The notes: generated by a model not told the origin, from the sequence alone. DNA of 64,000 nt from Variovorax sp. dw_308 (GCF_019207085.1 NZ_JAATOM010000003.1:248001-312000), one strand, 5' to 3'; positions 1 through 8,814 are shown, numbered from the stretch's first letter. Translations and numbers: made by a program.

Positions 1-565
1 GCGGATCGCCCAGCGGCGTCAGCGAGCCGCCCATGTTCGACACGATGAAGATGAAGAACACGACCACGTGCACCCGGTGCCTGCGGTTGTCGTTGGCACG
101 GATCAGCGGCCGGATCAGCAGCATCGACGCGCCGGTCGTGCCCATCAGGCTTGCAAGCACCGCGCCAATGGCAAGGATGCCCGTGTTCAGCCCCGGTGCG
201 CCATGCAGGTTGCCGCGAATGTAGATGCCGCCAGCCACCGCGAACAGAGCGGTCAGGAGGATGACGAAGGGGATGTATTCGCCCAGCAGCGCGTGCACCA
301 GCTGCGCGCCCCCCAGCGAGGGCCCGAATGCCACCGCAAACGGAACCAGGAACGCGAGCGACCAGGCAGCCGACACCTTGCCGTAGTGGTGGTGCCAGAA
401 GGCCGGCACCAGCAAGGGCATCAACGCAATCGAAAGAAGAATGCCGGCAAAGGGCACGCCCCACAGCGGGGACAGCGCGGCGGCGTCGAACCCGGCCGCA
501 CCGGCCAGCGTCGGGAACAGGGAGACGAAGAGGAAGGTGGCGGCAGCGCGAGCCACAGTCTTCAT
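1..565 (-). CDS. Na+/H+ antiporter, NhaD/CitMHS-like (partial, N-terminal part)
   Basis: This is the first 188 codons of a membrane transporter that runs off the left edge. Visible are a signal-like first hydrophobic segment (residues about 5-20), several further membrane spans, a conserved [12 protein letters not shown] stretch and a terminal [13 protein letters not shown] motif. That combination is typical of the sodium:proton antiporter/citrate-transporter-like superfamily. The ATG overlaps the stop of pncB as ATGA (562-565), so the two genes are translationally coupled on the minus strand. Substrate is not shown; Na+/H+ exchange is the usual annotation for this family. Confidence 0.8.
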   Translation of the reverse strand, partial: MKTVARAAATFLFVSLFPTLAGAAGFDAAALSPLWGVPFAGILLSIALMPLLVPAFWHHHYGKVSAAWSLAFLVPFAVAFGPSLGGAQLVHALLGEYIPFVILLTALFAVAGGIYIRGNLHGAPGLNTGILAIGAVLASLMGTTGASMLLIRPLIRANDNRRHRVHVVVFFIFIVSNMGGSLTPLGDP

Positions 566-1767
566 GCGGGTGCGATTTCGAACACCTGCCGCAGGTAGGC
601 CAGATACTTCTCGTCCTCGCACATGTTCTTGGACGGCGTGTCGGACAGCTTGGCCACCGGCTGGTCGTTGCAGGCAATCATCTTGATGACGATCTGCAGC
701 GGCTCGTAGCCGAGGTCGTTGGTGAGGTTGGTGCCGATGCCGAAGGCCAGCTGGCAGCGTCCGCGGAACTGCTGGTAGAGCTCGATGGTGCGCGGCACGG
801 TCAGTCCGTCGCTGAAGATCAGCGTCTTGGTGCGCGGATCGACCCGGTTGGACACGTAGTGCGCCAGCATGCGCTCGCCCCACTGGAACGGATCGCCGCT
901 GTCGTGCCGTGAGCCGTCGAACAGCTTGCAGAAGAACAGGTCGAAATCGCGCAGGAAGGCGCTCATGCCGTACACGTCCGACAGCGCGATGCCGAGGTCG
1001 CCGCGGTACTCGCGTCCCCACATCTCGAAGCCGAACACCTGGCTGTCGCGCAGCCGCGGACCGAGCGCCTGGCAGGCCTGCAGGTATTCGTGCGCCATCG
1101 TGCCCAGCGGGATCAGGCCGAGCTTCATCGCGTAGAGCACGTTGCTGGTGCCCGCGAGCTGCGGGCTGCGATCGCCGAGGCGGGCCGGCACCGTCACCAC
1201 GCCGAGCTTGCTGCTCAGCGTGCGCAACACCTCTTCGTGCCATTCCTTGGAGAAGCGGCGGCGGGTTCCGTAGTCGGCGATCTTGAGGTCGCTCAGGCCC
1301 TCGCCCTGCAACTGCTCGATCTTGGTCGCGAGGCGGCGGCGGCCTTCCGAAAAGTCCGCAGCGGGCTGCGTGTTGCGGAAGTAGACCTCGTTCACGATGG
1401 CCAGCACCGGGATCTCGAACAGGATGGTGTGCAGCCACGGTCCCTTGATGAGGATGTCCAGTTGGCCATCGGCCTGCGGCGTGATCTGGATGTACTTCTC
1501 GTTGAGGCGGAACAAGCCGAGGAAATCGACGAAGTCGCTCTTGATGAAGCGCATCGAGCGCAGGTAGACCAGTTCCGCTTCCTTGAACTCCAGCGAGCAC
1601 AGGTGCCGCACTTCCTCGCGGATCTGGTTGGCGAACTGGGCGAGGTTGACGCCCGGATTGCGGCACTTGAAGCGGTACTCCACGCGGGCCCCCGGGAACC
1701 GATGCAGCACCACTTGCATCATCGTGAACTTGTAGAGGTCGGTGTCGAGCAGGCTGTTGATGATCAT
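562..1767 (-). CDS. pncB: nicotinate phosphoribosyltransferase
   Basis: Converts nicotinate, PRPP and ATP to nicotinate mononucleotide in the Preiss-Handler/NAD salvage pathway, in the cytoplasm. The 401 residues match the usual length of the bacterial enzyme. Visible landmarks are the N-terminal [11 protein letters not shown], the GTRRRFS segment near residue 166, the conserved histidine in GTMAHEYLQ (the position phosphorylated in characterised homologues), DSGDPF, and GIGTNLTND near residue 345. It is the upstream gene of a coupled pair with the antiporter, which starts inside its stop codon. Identification is secure; only the exact biological reason for coupling to an antiporter is unknown. 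Confidence 0.96.
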   Translation of the reverse strand: MIINSLLDTDLYKFTMMQVVLHRFPGARVEYRFKCRNPGVNLAQFANQIREEVRHLCSLEFKEAELVYLRSMRFIKSDFVDFLGLFRLNEKYIQITPQADGQLDILIKGPWLHTILFEIPVLAIVNEVYFRNTQPAADFSEGRRRLATKIEQLQGEGLSDLKIADYGTRRRFSKEWHEEVLRTLSSKLGVVTVPARLGDRSPQLAGTSNVLYAMKLGLIPLGTMAHEYLQACQALGPRLRDSQVFGFEMWGREYRGDLGIALSDVYGMSAFLRDFDLFFCKLFDGSRHDSGDPFQWGERMLAHYVSNRVDPRTKTLIFSDGLTVPRTIELYQQFRGRCQLAFGIGTNLTNDLGYEPLQIVIKMIACNDQPVAKLSDTPSKNMCEDEKYLAYLRQVFEIAPA

Positions 1768-1947
1768 GGGTGCAAAACCGTGTTGTCTCTTTGTGCCGGC
1801 CCATTATCACGGGCTATGCCGCTTCGCGTCGGCGCGTGCCTACGGGCCCTTCCCTGCAAGTCCTACCGTCGTGCACGGGTGCCTCAGCCACATTGCCTCC
1901 ACGTTGGCAAACACGCCGACGCCTCAACCGCAACGAAGGAGAAAGCC

Positions 1948-2181
1948 ATGAACAAGGACACCATCGAGGGCAATTGGAAGCAGCTCAAGGGCAAGGTCAA
2001 GGAACAGTGGGGCAAGCTGACCGACGATGACTTCGACGTGATCGCCGGCAAGCGCGACCAGTTGCTCGGCCGCATCCAGGAACGCCATGGCATCAGCCGC
2101 GACGAAGCGGAAAAGCAGGTCAGCGAATGGGAAACGCGCGACGGTCGCGAACCCAGCGCGCTGTGGTTCGAACGCGTCTGA
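1948..2181 (+). CDS. CsbD family stress protein
   Basis: A 77-residue cytoplasmic protein beginning MNKDTIEGNWKQLKGKVKEQ, the signature of the CsbD family, with the KLTDDDF-x-VIAGKRDQLLG core that follows it. The start is set by AAGGAG at 1936-1941 seven bases before the ATG, although the frame stays open far upstream as an antisense shadow of pncB. CsbD proteins are general-stress (often sigma-B or RpoS controlled) proteins without a known enzymatic activity. The gene is divergent from pncB and is followed 42 bases later by another small gene on the same strand, so both may be stress-induced together. Confidence 0.9.
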   Translation: MNKDTIEGNWKQLKGKVKEQWGKLTDDDFDVIAGKRDQLLGRIQERHGISRDEAEKQVSEWETRDGREPSALWFERV

Positions 2182-2223
2182 TCTCCCGCACTTTTTCAGC
2201 AACTACCCCTAGAGGAACCCATC

Positions 2224-2628
2224 ATGAAGAAACATCTGCTCATGCTTGCCATCGCATCGTCCTGCCTGCTCGGCGCGCAAGCCTCGAATGCCATGTCGAA
2301 GGACGAATACAAGGCGGCCAAGGAAAAGATCGAGGCCGACTACAAGGTCGACAAGGCCCAGTGCGACACGATGAAGGACAACGCCAAGGACGTGTGCATG
2401 AAGGAAGCCAAGGGCAAGGAAAACGTTGCCAAGGCCGAACTCGAACAAAGCTACGAGCCCAGCGCGAGCCATCAACGCAAGGTGGCTGAAGAAAAGGTAG
2501 ACGCGATGTACGCCGTCGCCAAGGAAAAGTGCGACGACCAGAAGGGAGCGGAAAAGAGCGCTTGCGAAAAGCAGGCCAAGGCCGACGAGGCCAAGGGCAA
2601 GGCCGACATCAAGGCCATGAAGATGTGA
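2224..2628 (+). CDS. secreted Lys/Ala-rich small protein
   Basis: A 134-residue protein with a clear Sec signal peptide (KK, then a hydrophobic run ending near residue 23 at QASNA) followed by a charged, almost entirely helical mature part with repeated KAAKEK/AKGK units. Four cysteines (CDTMKDNAKDVC and CDDQKGAEKSAC) form two CX8C-like pairs, which suggests disulfide-linked helical hairpins in the periplasm. Similar proteins in related genomes are usually annotated as hypothetical or TolA-like. No catalytic residues are visible. It follows the CsbD gene closely and ends eight bases from the convergent thioesterase. Confidence 0.8.
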   Translation: MKKHLLMLAIASSCLLGAQASNAMSKDEYKAAKEKIEADYKVDKAQCDTMKDNAKDVCMKEAKGKENVAKAELEQSYEPSASHQRKVAEEKVDAMYAVAKEKCDDQKGAEKSACEKQAKADEAKGKADIKAMKM

Positions 2629-2641
2629 CGCTTGCGTCACA
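2624..2641. terminator. perfect 18-bp palindrome spanning two convergent stop codons
   Basis: TGTGACGC-TT-GCGTCACA pairs perfectly (8-bp arms, 2-bp centre). It contains the TGA of the rightward secreted-protein gene (2626-2628) and the TGA of the leftward thioesterase (2637-2639). It has the position of a bidirectional terminator, but there is no T-run on either side, so intrinsic termination is only plausible; with a 2-nt loop the hairpin would open slightly. Confidence 0.5.
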
Positions 2642-3101
2642 CCTTCATCAGGGTGTGAACTACCGCGGCCAGTTCGGGCGAAAGCTCGACTGGCCGCTGG
2701 CTTTTGCGGTCCACGTAGACATGGACGAAGTGGCCTTGGGCGGCGGCCGTTTCGGCGCCCTCGGCAAAAAGGCCGATCTCGTAGCGCACGCTGGAGCGGC
2801 CCGTCTGCGTGACGCGGATGCCGGCCTCCACAGTCGTCTGCGGAAAGGCCAGCGGGGCAAAGTAGTTGCACTGCGTCTCGACCACGAAGCCCACCACTTC
2901 GCCGTGGTAGATGTCGAGAACGCCGCGCTCGATCAACAGGGCGTTGATCGCAGTGTCGAACCAACCGTAGTAGACGACGTTGTTGACGTGGCCGTACATG
3001 TCGTTGTCGGACCAGCGCGTTGGGATCTTGCGGAACACGGCGTACTGGCTGCGGTGATCGGGCGAAGGCTTGAAGGGCCTGGAACGGGCTGCGCTGCTCA
3101 T
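2637..3101 (-). CDS. acyl-CoA thioesterase, 4HBT/YbgC-like hot-dog protein
   Basis: A 154-residue hot-dog-fold thioesterase that hydrolyses acyl-CoA or 4-hydroxybenzoyl-CoA-type thioesters. The diagnostic RWSDNDMYGHVNNVVYYGWF segment (residues about 29-48) holds the catalytic Asp and the GHVNN helix start; CNYFAPLAFPQTTVEAG and VHVYVDRKSQRPVEL follow as expected. Length is normal for the family. The gene is convergent with the preceding secreted-protein gene and divergent from the phasin. Substrate is not predictable from sequence; a housekeeping role in CoA recycling or envelope lipid metabolism is the likely alternative to aromatic catabolism. Confidence 0.88.
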   Translation of the reverse strand: MSSAARSRPFKPSPDHRSQYAVFRKIPTRWSDNDMYGHVNNVVYYGWFDTAINALLIERGVLDIYHGEVVGFVVETQCNYFAPLAFPQTTVEAGIRVTQTGRSSVRYEIGLFAEGAETAAAQGHFVHVYVDRKSQRPVELSPELAAVVHTLMKV

Positions 3102-3162
3102 GGCGCGGCATTTTGCCTGCGGCGTGCATTTGGCCCGTTGATTTAGAACCAGTCACCTAGAT

Positions 3163-3241
3163 TGCTGCAACGCAACAAAAAGGGGTTGATTTGATCGTCG
3201 GCAGGCCTATACTTCACTCCATGCTGCGGCGCAACAAAAAG
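3163..3241 (+). promoter_or_regulatory. phasin promoter with duplicated 20-bp operator-like boxes
   Basis: Two copies of TGCTGC(AA/GG)CGCAACAAAAAG lie at 3163-3182 and 3222-3241, 59 bp apart. Each contains a TGC-N3-GCA dyad (3166-3174 and 3225-3233), similar to the TGC-rich sites reported for the PHA-responsive repressor PhaR. A sigma-70-like promoter fits between them: TTGATT (3186-3191), 16-bp spacer, TATACT (3208-3213), so the second box would cover the start of transcription. PhaR control is inferred from the dyad and from the downstream phasin. Confidence 0.6.
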
Positions 3242-3294
3242 CGATGTCAGCAAACCGCCCCTCTTCCTCTCATCTCAAATCTCTGGAGCTCCAC

Positions 3295-3852
3295 ATGGCA
3301 CTGACCGCTGACCAATTCCTCGCCGCACAAAAGGCAACCGTCGAAACCCTGTTCGGCCTGACCTCCAAGGCATTCGAAGGCGTCGAGAAGCTGATCGAAC
3401 TGAATGTGACCGCTGCCAAGACTGCCCTGGCCGAAGCCGGCACCACCGCCCAGGCCGTGCTGAGCGTGAAGGACGCGCAAGAACTCATCGCCCTGCAAGC
3501 CGGCCTGTTCCAGCCCCTGGCTGAAAAGGCGACCGCTTACAGCCGTCACCTGTACGACATCGTTCAAGGCACGACCGGCGAATTCACCAAGGCTTTCGAA
3601 GCCAAGGCCGCTGAAGCCCAATCGACGCTGGTGAACCTGGTCGACAGCGCTTCCAAGAACGCACCCGCCGGTTCGGAAACCGCCGTCGCCATGATGAAGA
3701 GCGCCGTGGCTGCCGCCAACAACGCTTTCGAATCGGTGCAAAAGGCTGTCAAGCAAGCCTCCGATGTCGCCGAAGCCAACTTCACCGCCGTGTCGAACTC
3801 GGCCGTGAACGCAGCCAAGAGCACCGCCCAGACCGCTACGCGCAAGCGCTAA
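3295..3852 (+). CDS. phaP: phasin family protein
   Basis: An 185-residue protein that coats polyhydroxyalkanoate granules and controls their size and surface. It shows the phasin pattern: an N-terminal [20 protein letters not shown] amphipathic helix, a [21 protein letters not shown] segment, then long Ala-rich helices with almost no Cys or Trp and a basic TRKR end. The ATG at 3295 is preferred over one at 3244 because family members begin near MALT and CTGGAG precedes it. A strong terminator follows, and the upstream boxes suggest PHA-dependent repression. Pro-rich or DNA-binding tails seen in some phasins are absent. Confidence 0.93.
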   Translation: MALTADQFLAAQKATVETLFGLTSKAFEGVEKLIELNVTAAKTALAEAGTTAQAVLSVKDAQELIALQAGLFQPLAEKATAYSRHLYDIVQGTTGEFTKAFEAKAAEAQSTLVNLVDSASKNAPAGSETAVAMMKSAVAAANNAFESVQKAVKQASDVAEANFTAVSNSAVNAAKSTAQTATRKR

Positions 3853-3916
3853 GCCCTCGGGGCCTCTGCCTCTCTATTTACAAGTTGTCTCCTTGGGTCC
3901 TCCCGGATCCAATTCA

Positions 3917-3949
3917 GGGCCCTGTCGCAAGACAGGGCCCCTTTTTTTT
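3917..3949 (+). terminator. rho-independent terminator after phasin
   Basis: A perfect 10-bp stem GGGCCCTGTC/GACAGGGCCC closes on the tetraloop GCAA and is followed by one C and eight T residues. This is a textbook intrinsic terminator, 65 bp downstream of the phasin stop. Confidence 0.95.
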
Positions 3950-4001
3950 GTGCCGCGCCCGCCTCCCGGATAATGCCGCCCAACATTTCTTGGAGATTCG
4001 C

Positions 4002-4760
4002 ATGCAAATCGAAGGCAAGGTATTCATCGTCACCGGCGGCGCGTCCGGGTTGGGTGAAGGGGCGGCGCGCATGCTTGCGGCCAATGGCGGCAAGGTCGTC
4101 GTCGCCGACATGCAGGCCGAGAAAGGCGCGGCGGTGGCGCAGGAGATCGGTGGCGTCTTCGTCAAGTGCGACGTGAGCCAGGAGGCCGACGGCCAGGCCG
4201 CTGTCGCCGCGGCGCTCCAGCTCGGCAAGCTGGTCGGGCTGGTCAACTGCGCCGGCATCGCGCCGGCCGAAAAGACAGTGGGCCGCAACGGCGCGCACGC
4301 CCTGGCGGTGTTCAGCAAGACGGTCACGGTCAACCTCATCGGCAGCTTCAACATGATCCGCCTGGCTGCGGAAGCCATGTGCAAGAACGAGCCCGAGTCC
4401 ACCGGCGAGCGCGGCGTGCTCATCTCGACCGCCTCCGTCGCGGCCTACGACGGCCAGATGGGCCAGGCGGCGTATTCGGCATCGAAGGGCGGCGTGGTCG
4501 GCATGACGCTGCCTATCGCACGCGACCTGGCCCGCAACGGCATCCGCAACATGACCATCGCACCGGGCATCTTCGGCACGCCGATGCTGTTCGGCATGCC
4601 GCAGGAGGTGCAGGACGCACTGGCAGCCAGCGTGCCGTTCCCGTCGCGTCTGGGCACGCCGGCGGACTATGCCAAGCTGGCGAAGCACATCATCGAGAAC
4701 GACATGCTGAATGGGGAAGTGATTCGGCTGGATGGGGCGATCCGGCTGCCGCCGAAGTAG
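4002..4760 (+). CDS. short-chain dehydrogenase, 3-hydroxyacyl-CoA dehydrogenase type II-like
   Basis: A 252-residue classical SDR that oxidises or reduces a hydroxyl with NAD(P). The cofactor motif TGGASGLG (about residues 11-18), NCAGIA near residue 83, the [21 protein letters not shown] stretch with catalytic Ser/Tyr/Lys, and the APGIFGTPM loop are all present. The order and the C-terminal [15 protein letters not shown] resemble HSD17B10-type 3-hydroxy(-2-methyl)acyl-CoA dehydrogenases of beta-oxidation. The ATG at 4002 is preceded by TGGAGA; an open frame extends upstream through the terminator and is not used. The adjacent acyl-CoA ligase fits an acyl-CoA pathway. Confidence 0.88.
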   Translation: MQIEGKVFIVTGGASGLGEGAARMLAANGGKVVVADMQAEKGAAVAQEIGGVFVKCDVSQEADGQAAVAAALQLGKLVGLVNCAGIAPAEKTVGRNGAHALAVFSKTVTVNLIGSFNMIRLAAEAMCKNEPESTGERGVLISTASVAAYDGQMGQAAYSASKGGVVGMTLPIARDLARNGIRNMTIAPGIFGTPMLFGMPQEVQDALAASVPFPSRLGTPADYAKLAKHIIENDMLNGEVIRLDGAIRLPPK

Positions 4761-4844
4761 GCAAACCGCTGTTTCCGACCGACGTGCTTGTCGCGCAACG
4801 CCGGGATGGAGCGCGGCGCAAGCGCCGGCCGCTGCTTGCGAGGG

Positions 4845-5996
4845 TCAGCCCCCTTGGGCTCGCGCGCGGCCCTGATTGTGTAAGTGATGCCTGGCTTCCT
4901 CGCGCTCGCGCCAGTTCGACGGTAGCTGCCCGAACTGGGCCGTGAACCAGCGCGTGAACGAGCCCTGCTTGCTGTAGCCCAGCCGCTCGGAAATCCTGCC
5001 GAGGTTGAATTTCGGGTTCTCGAGATAGCGGGGCGCCAGTGCGGAGCGCACCGCGTTGAGCAGCAAGGTGAAGCTCGTGCCGGCTTCATCAAGTTGCCGT
5101 TGCATCGAACGCACGCTCATCCCCAGGGCCTGTGCCACGCTTTCGACGGTCGCTCGTCCCGTGGGCAGCATCAGGTAGATCGCCTTGCGCACCTCGGGCA
5201 CGATCGGATGCTTGTGCGACTGCGACTGCTGCGACAGCGATTCGATGAGCTGCCGGGCGTAGCGCGCCACGGCCGGGTCGGCTTGCGGATTGGGTGCCGC
5301 GAGGTCTGCCGCAGCGAAGACGATGCCGTTGAACTCGCTGTCGAATTCGAGCCTGCAGGCGAACACGCGGCGATGCAGGCGCAGGTCGGACGGCGCCGAG
5401 TGCGTGAAGTTCACGCTGCTTGGCCGCCATTGCGCGCCCATGAGGTCGCTGCACATCCGGAACAGCACGCCGACGGCCAACTCGGCGGCTTGCGGCGACG
5501 GCTTGGTGCTTATCACCTCCTGGCGCAGGATCGCCACCCCGCCGGCCTCCTCGAGTTCCATTGCCAGGCTCTCGTTGAACAGGTAGCGGTTCTCGATGGT
5601 CGTGACGAGTGCGTCGCGCAAGGTTGCCTGGTGCGTGATCAACATGCTCGCCACGCCAATGCTCGACAATTTCCTCGACTGCGCCATGCGCAGGCCGAAG
5701 GTGGCACAGCCGGAGCCGGCCGCCGACGCTTCGAGCAAGGCCACCACGGCATCTGTCGAAATGCGCTGTTCTGGATGCTTCAGCAGATTCAGGTTCAGGC
5801 CTGCATGCCGCAAGGCCTCCCTGGGATCGAAGCCAAGGCTCTCGGCGACCTCCGGGAAGTGGGTCAGGGCGGCGGCGCGAACCCGCGGGCCCATGGTCTG
5901 GGCAGTCAACTCGTTACGCATTCGATGCGCCAGCCGTGGCTGGATCAAAGAGGCGCGTGAACTGGTCCCCAAGGAGGTCGTGGAACCCGAGGGCAT
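4845..5996 (-). CDS. AraC family transcriptional regulator (OruR-type)
   Basis: A 383-residue regulator with an N-terminal arabinose-binding/OruR-type sensor domain (about residues 45-235) and a C-terminal double helix-turn-helix domain (about 275-370: SVAQALGMSVRSMQRQLDEAG and ISERLGYSKQGSFTRWFTAQFG). The ATG at 5996 is chosen because GGAAG lies eight bases upstream; an internal ATG at 5921 is where many homologues begin but lacks a ribosome site. The gene starts 17 bp after the stop of the acyl-CoA ligase, on the same strand, so the two probably form one unit in which the regulator controls the ligase. The N-terminal 25 residues are probably unstructured. Confidence 0.9.
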   Translation of the reverse strand: MPSGSTTSLGTSSRASLIQPRLAHRMRNELTAQTMGPRVRAAALTHFPEVAESLGFDPREALRHAGLNLNLLKHPEQRISTDAVVALLEASAAGSGCATFGLRMAQSRKLSSIGVASMLITHQATLRDALVTTIENRYLFNESLAMELEEAGGVAILRQEVISTKPSPQAAELAVGVLFRMCSDLMGAQWRPSSVNFTHSAPSDLRLHRRVFACRLEFDSEFNGIVFAAADLAAPNPQADPAVARYARQLIESLSQQSQSHKHPIVPEVRKAIYLMLPTGRATVESVAQALGMSVRSMQRQLDEAGTSFTLLLNAVRSALAPRYLENPKFNLGRISERLGYSKQGSFTRWFTAQFGQLPSNWREREEARHHLHNQGRARAQGG

Positions 5997-6013
5997 GGTG
6001 TGCACTTCCGAAG

Positions 6014-7642
6014 TCAGGCGGTCGGCAGCCGGTGTTCGCGGAAGGTCTCGCGCAACCGGTTTTTCAGCATCTTCCCCGTGGCACCCAGCGGAATGCTGTC
6101 GACGAATGCCACGTCGTCCGGCGTCCACCACTTGGCGATGCGGCCGTCGAAGAAGGCGAGAAGTTCCTCGCGCGTCACCTCGGCGCCCGGCTTCTTCACC
6201 GCCACCAGCAGCGGGCGCTCGTCCCACTTCGGGTGCTTGACGCCGATGCACGCGGCCATCGCCACCGCCGGGTGGGCCATCGCGATGTTCTCGAGGTCGA
6301 TCGATCCGATCCACTCGCCGCCGGACTTGATGACATCCTTGCTGCGGTCGGTGATCTGCATGAACCCATCGGCATCGATGGTCGCGACGTCGCCCGTCGG
6401 GAACCACCCGTCGACCAGCGGATCACCGCCCTCGCCCCTGAAGTAGTTCGCAATGACCCAGGGACCGCGCACCATCAGGTCGCCCGAAGCCCGGCCGTCG
6501 CGCGGGAGTTCGCCGCCGTGCTCGTCCACGATCTTCATGTCGATGCCGTACAGCGAGCGTCCCTGCTTCGCCTGCAGCGCCCGGCGTTGCACCGCGTCCA
6601 GGCCCACATGCTTGCCCTTGAGCTTGCCCAGCGCGCCCATCGGACTCAGCTCAGTCATGCCCCAGACGTGGATGACCTGGACGCCGTACTTGTCCTCGAA
6701 GGCATCCATCATGGCCGGCGGGCAGGTCGAGCCGCCGATGACGGTGCGCTTCATGGTGCTGAACTTCAGGTCGTTCGCTTCTACATGCGCGAGCAATCCC
6801 TGCCAGACGGTCGGCACGCCGGCGGACATGGTCACGCCTTCGGACTCGAACAGCTCGTGCAGCGACTTGCCATCCAGCCAGGGGCCGGGGAACACCAGCT
6901 TGGCGCCCACCATGCAAGCCACATAGGGCAGGCCCCAGGCGTTGACGTGGAACATCGGAACGACCGGCAGGATCGTGTCGCGCGAAGAGCAGTCGAGCGA
7001 GTCCGGCAGTGCGCTGGCGTAGGTGTGCAGCACCGTGGACCGGTGGCTGTATAGCGCGCCCTTGGGATTGCCGGTGGTGCCCGAGGTGTAGCACAGCGAC
7101 GAGGCCGTGTTTTCATCGAACAGGGGCCAGGTGAATTCCGGGGAGTGCGCGTCGATCAGGTCCTCGTAGCACAGCAGGTCCGGGATCGTCGAGGACGCCG
7201 GCATGTGCTCCCGGCTGGTCATTGCAACGAATGTCTTGATGGTCTTCACGCGCGGGGCGATCGCCTCGACCAGCGGCAGGAAGCTCAGGTCGAAGAACAG
7301 CACCTGGTCCTCGGCATGGTCGGCGATCCACACCACCTGGTCCGCATGCAACCGGGGGTTGAGCGTGTGCAGCACGGCGCCGGAGCCCGACACCGCGTAG
7401 TACAGCTCCATGTGGCGGTAGCCGTTCCATGCGAGCGTCGCGACACGGTCGCCGAAGCTCACGCCTTTCGCGGCCAGCGCGTTGGCCATGCGGCGCGCGC
7501 GCTGCGCGAGGTCGGCGTAGGTCTGGCGATGCATGTCGCCCTCGACGCGGCGCGAGACGATTTCCTGCTCGCCATGGTGACGCTCTGCGTGATTGAGAAG
7601 CGTCGAGATCAGCAGCGGCTGCTGCATCATGTTTGCGTTCAT
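6014..7642 (-). CDS. AMP-dependent acyl-CoA synthetase (medium/long-chain fatty-acid or aromatic acid CoA ligase)
   Basis: A 542-residue ANL-superfamily ligase that activates a carboxylic acid with ATP to an acyl-adenylate and then an acyl-CoA. The P-loop-like A3 motif YTSGTTGNPKGALYSH (near residue 188), the WGMTELSP A5 motif, GWFPTGDVATIDADG (A7), DRSKDVIKSGGEWI (A8) and the catalytic-Lys A10 motif PLGATGKMLKNRLRE near the C terminus are all intact. It is closest in pattern to the alkK/fadD3-like acyl-CoA synthetases. It precedes the AraC gene on the same strand and faces the duplicated catabolic module; the native acid is unknown. Confidence 0.93.
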   Translation of the reverse strand: MNANMMQQPLLISTLLNHAERHHGEQEIVSRRVEGDMHRQTYADLAQRARRMANALAAKGVSFGDRVATLAWNGYRHMELYYAVSGSGAVLHTLNPRLHADQVVWIADHAEDQVLFFDLSFLPLVEAIAPRVKTIKTFVAMTSREHMPASSTIPDLLCYEDLIDAHSPEFTWPLFDENTASSLCYTSGTTGNPKGALYSHRSTVLHTYASALPDSLDCSSRDTILPVVPMFHVNAWGLPYVACMVGAKLVFPGPWLDGKSLHELFESEGVTMSAGVPTVWQGLLAHVEANDLKFSTMKRTVIGGSTCPPAMMDAFEDKYGVQVIHVWGMTELSPMGALGKLKGKHVGLDAVQRRALQAKQGRSLYGIDMKIVDEHGGELPRDGRASGDLMVRGPWVIANYFRGEGGDPLVDGWFPTGDVATIDADGFMQITDRSKDVIKSGGEWIGSIDLENIAMAHPAVAMAACIGVKHPKWDERPLLVAVKKPGAEVTREELLAFFDGRIAKWWTPDDVAFVDSIPLGATGKMLKNRLRETFREHRLPTA

Positions 7643-7824
7643 GGTGGCTGTCTTCTTATCGGCGGGTTGACGCGAGTTTGCCGGTCACGGCCGCGTCGAT
7701 GAGTTCGGGATCCGCACCGAGGTGCGACGGGATGGATTGATTCACTCTTTTGTCTCCTTTTTGATGGTGCGAAGGCTTGGCATGCCTCTACGGTAGCCGT
7801 GCGCGCCTGCGCGGGCTGTTTTAC

Positions 7825-7853
7825 TTGGGACATAATTTTTCAAAATTGGGACA
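7825..7853 (+). promoter_or_regulatory. AraC-type operator, direct half-sites 21 bp apart (copy 1 regulator)
   Basis: TTGGGACA at 7825-7832 and TTGGGACA at 7846-7853 are identical direct repeats exactly 21 bp apart, two helical turns, the arrangement used by AraC-family dimers. It lies just before the first codon of the broken regulator copy and matches the site at 16854-16882 in copy 2. Confidence 0.7.
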
Positions 7854-7859
7854 GGTGTG

Positions 7860-8451
7860 ATGCATGCCTTGACGCGAAGTCCCACCTTTACCGACTAAGA
7901 ACACGTGGCCCGTTTACTGCGGCTCGATTCGTTTCGCATGCTGCGGATAGCCAGGCTGCCGGCCGCGGTGCTCGACGATCCGAATCTGATGATCAGTGCC
8001 GATGCGGTTGCGTGGCTGCTGGAAGAGTCGGCCCGCCTGTCCGGCCAGGAGGCCTTCGGACTGTTGATGGCGGACATGAAAAGTCTGGCCAACCTGGGCA
8101 TGCTGGCGCTGGCACTGCGCGAAGAGCCAACGCTTCGCGCAGCAACGGAATCGTCTGTTCGCTACATGCGGCTGCACAACGCCGGAGTGCAATTGCGGCT
8201 CGAAGACGAAAGTGACTTCGTGCTGGTACACGTGGATGTGAATGTGAAGCACGAGGGCGTGCGCCGTCAGGCTATCGAACAGGCGATGGTCGTCGTGCTG
8301 CGGGTGCTGAGAGTGCTCAGTGCCGATACCTTCTGGCCGCAACGGTTCTGTTTCACCCACGATCGGGCCGCCAGCCTGGAAGTGCATCGCCGCGTGCTGG
8401 GAAGAGCCTCGGATTGGAGGGCAAGGCGACAGCCCGGCCCATCTCGGATAA
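7860..8451 (+). pseudogene. AraC regulator, copy 1, disabled by stop codon and C-terminal deletion
   Basis: Aligns with the intact regulator at 16884-17927. The first codons match (MHALTRS) but codon 13 is TAA (7896-7898) where copy 2 has TAC. After the stop the frame stays open and similar through the sensor domain to VHRRVLGRAS (about 8410). There the sequence jumps to SDW, the last part of the HTH domain, removing about 420 bp that encode the rest of the sensor and both helix-turn-helix motifs. A second small deletion of about 16 bp shifts the frame. A GTG at 7905 could still start a sensor-only polypeptide ending at 8522, but no DNA-binding domain remains. Downstream sequence to about 8681 still matches copy 2. 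Confidence 0.85.
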
Positions 8452-8652
8452 GTGAGAAGGCAGGTTCGAGGGCGTCTGAGGTGTGCCTTCGTCATCCCGA
8501 GCCAGGCACGCTGGTTGCCTGAACTCCTGAACCTGCTCCCTATGCGTTCCTGAGGTTGCGGATCGCGGCCTGCCCGCGATTGCCGGCCGCTCGACTGTGC
8601 CGAAGCGCCTTTCGCCATCGGCTTCCCGGCCTTGCTGCCCTCTGGTTGTCGA

Positions 8653-8712
8653 TGTCCCAGTATTGAACGAAATTGTCCCAATCCTGAATTCCTTTCGCGG
8701 CCTCAAAACCTA
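8653..8712 (+). promoter_or_regulatory. operator and decayed promoter upstream of dioxygenase copy 1
   Basis: Half-sites TGTCCCAG (8653-8660) and TGTCCCAA (8674-8681) are the reverse complement of the TTGGGACA box and again sit 21 bp apart. The promoter position that in copy 2 reads TTGAAA-17-TATCTA here reads CTGAAT (8684-8689), 17 bp, AACCTA (8707-8712), so the operator is kept while the promoter elements have drifted. From 8713 to 8770 the sequence no longer matches copy 2: the tautomerase gene found there is missing, and I see no gene in its place. Confidence 0.6.
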
Positions 8713-8814
8713 CCATTGAGCCCGTAGACGAACGAACCAGTGGCCTTCCTGTTCAGCCACATCTTTCGGACGTACTACTGATCCGCCCCCCTCAAACACA
8801 GATTGGAGACATAA

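Noticed and set aside
1090..2181. Frame of 363 codons across pncB ending in the CsbD gene
   Set aside because: The first 285 codons are an antisense shadow of pncB. The real CsbD start has its own ribosome site at 1936.
5997..6407. Upstream extension of the AraC gene start to 6407
   Set aside because: It would overlap the ligase gene; the ribosome site GGAAG favours 5996.
7639..7833. Small minus-strand frame between the ligase and the broken regulator
   Set aside because: No ribosome site or recognisable protein; it overlaps the ligase start.
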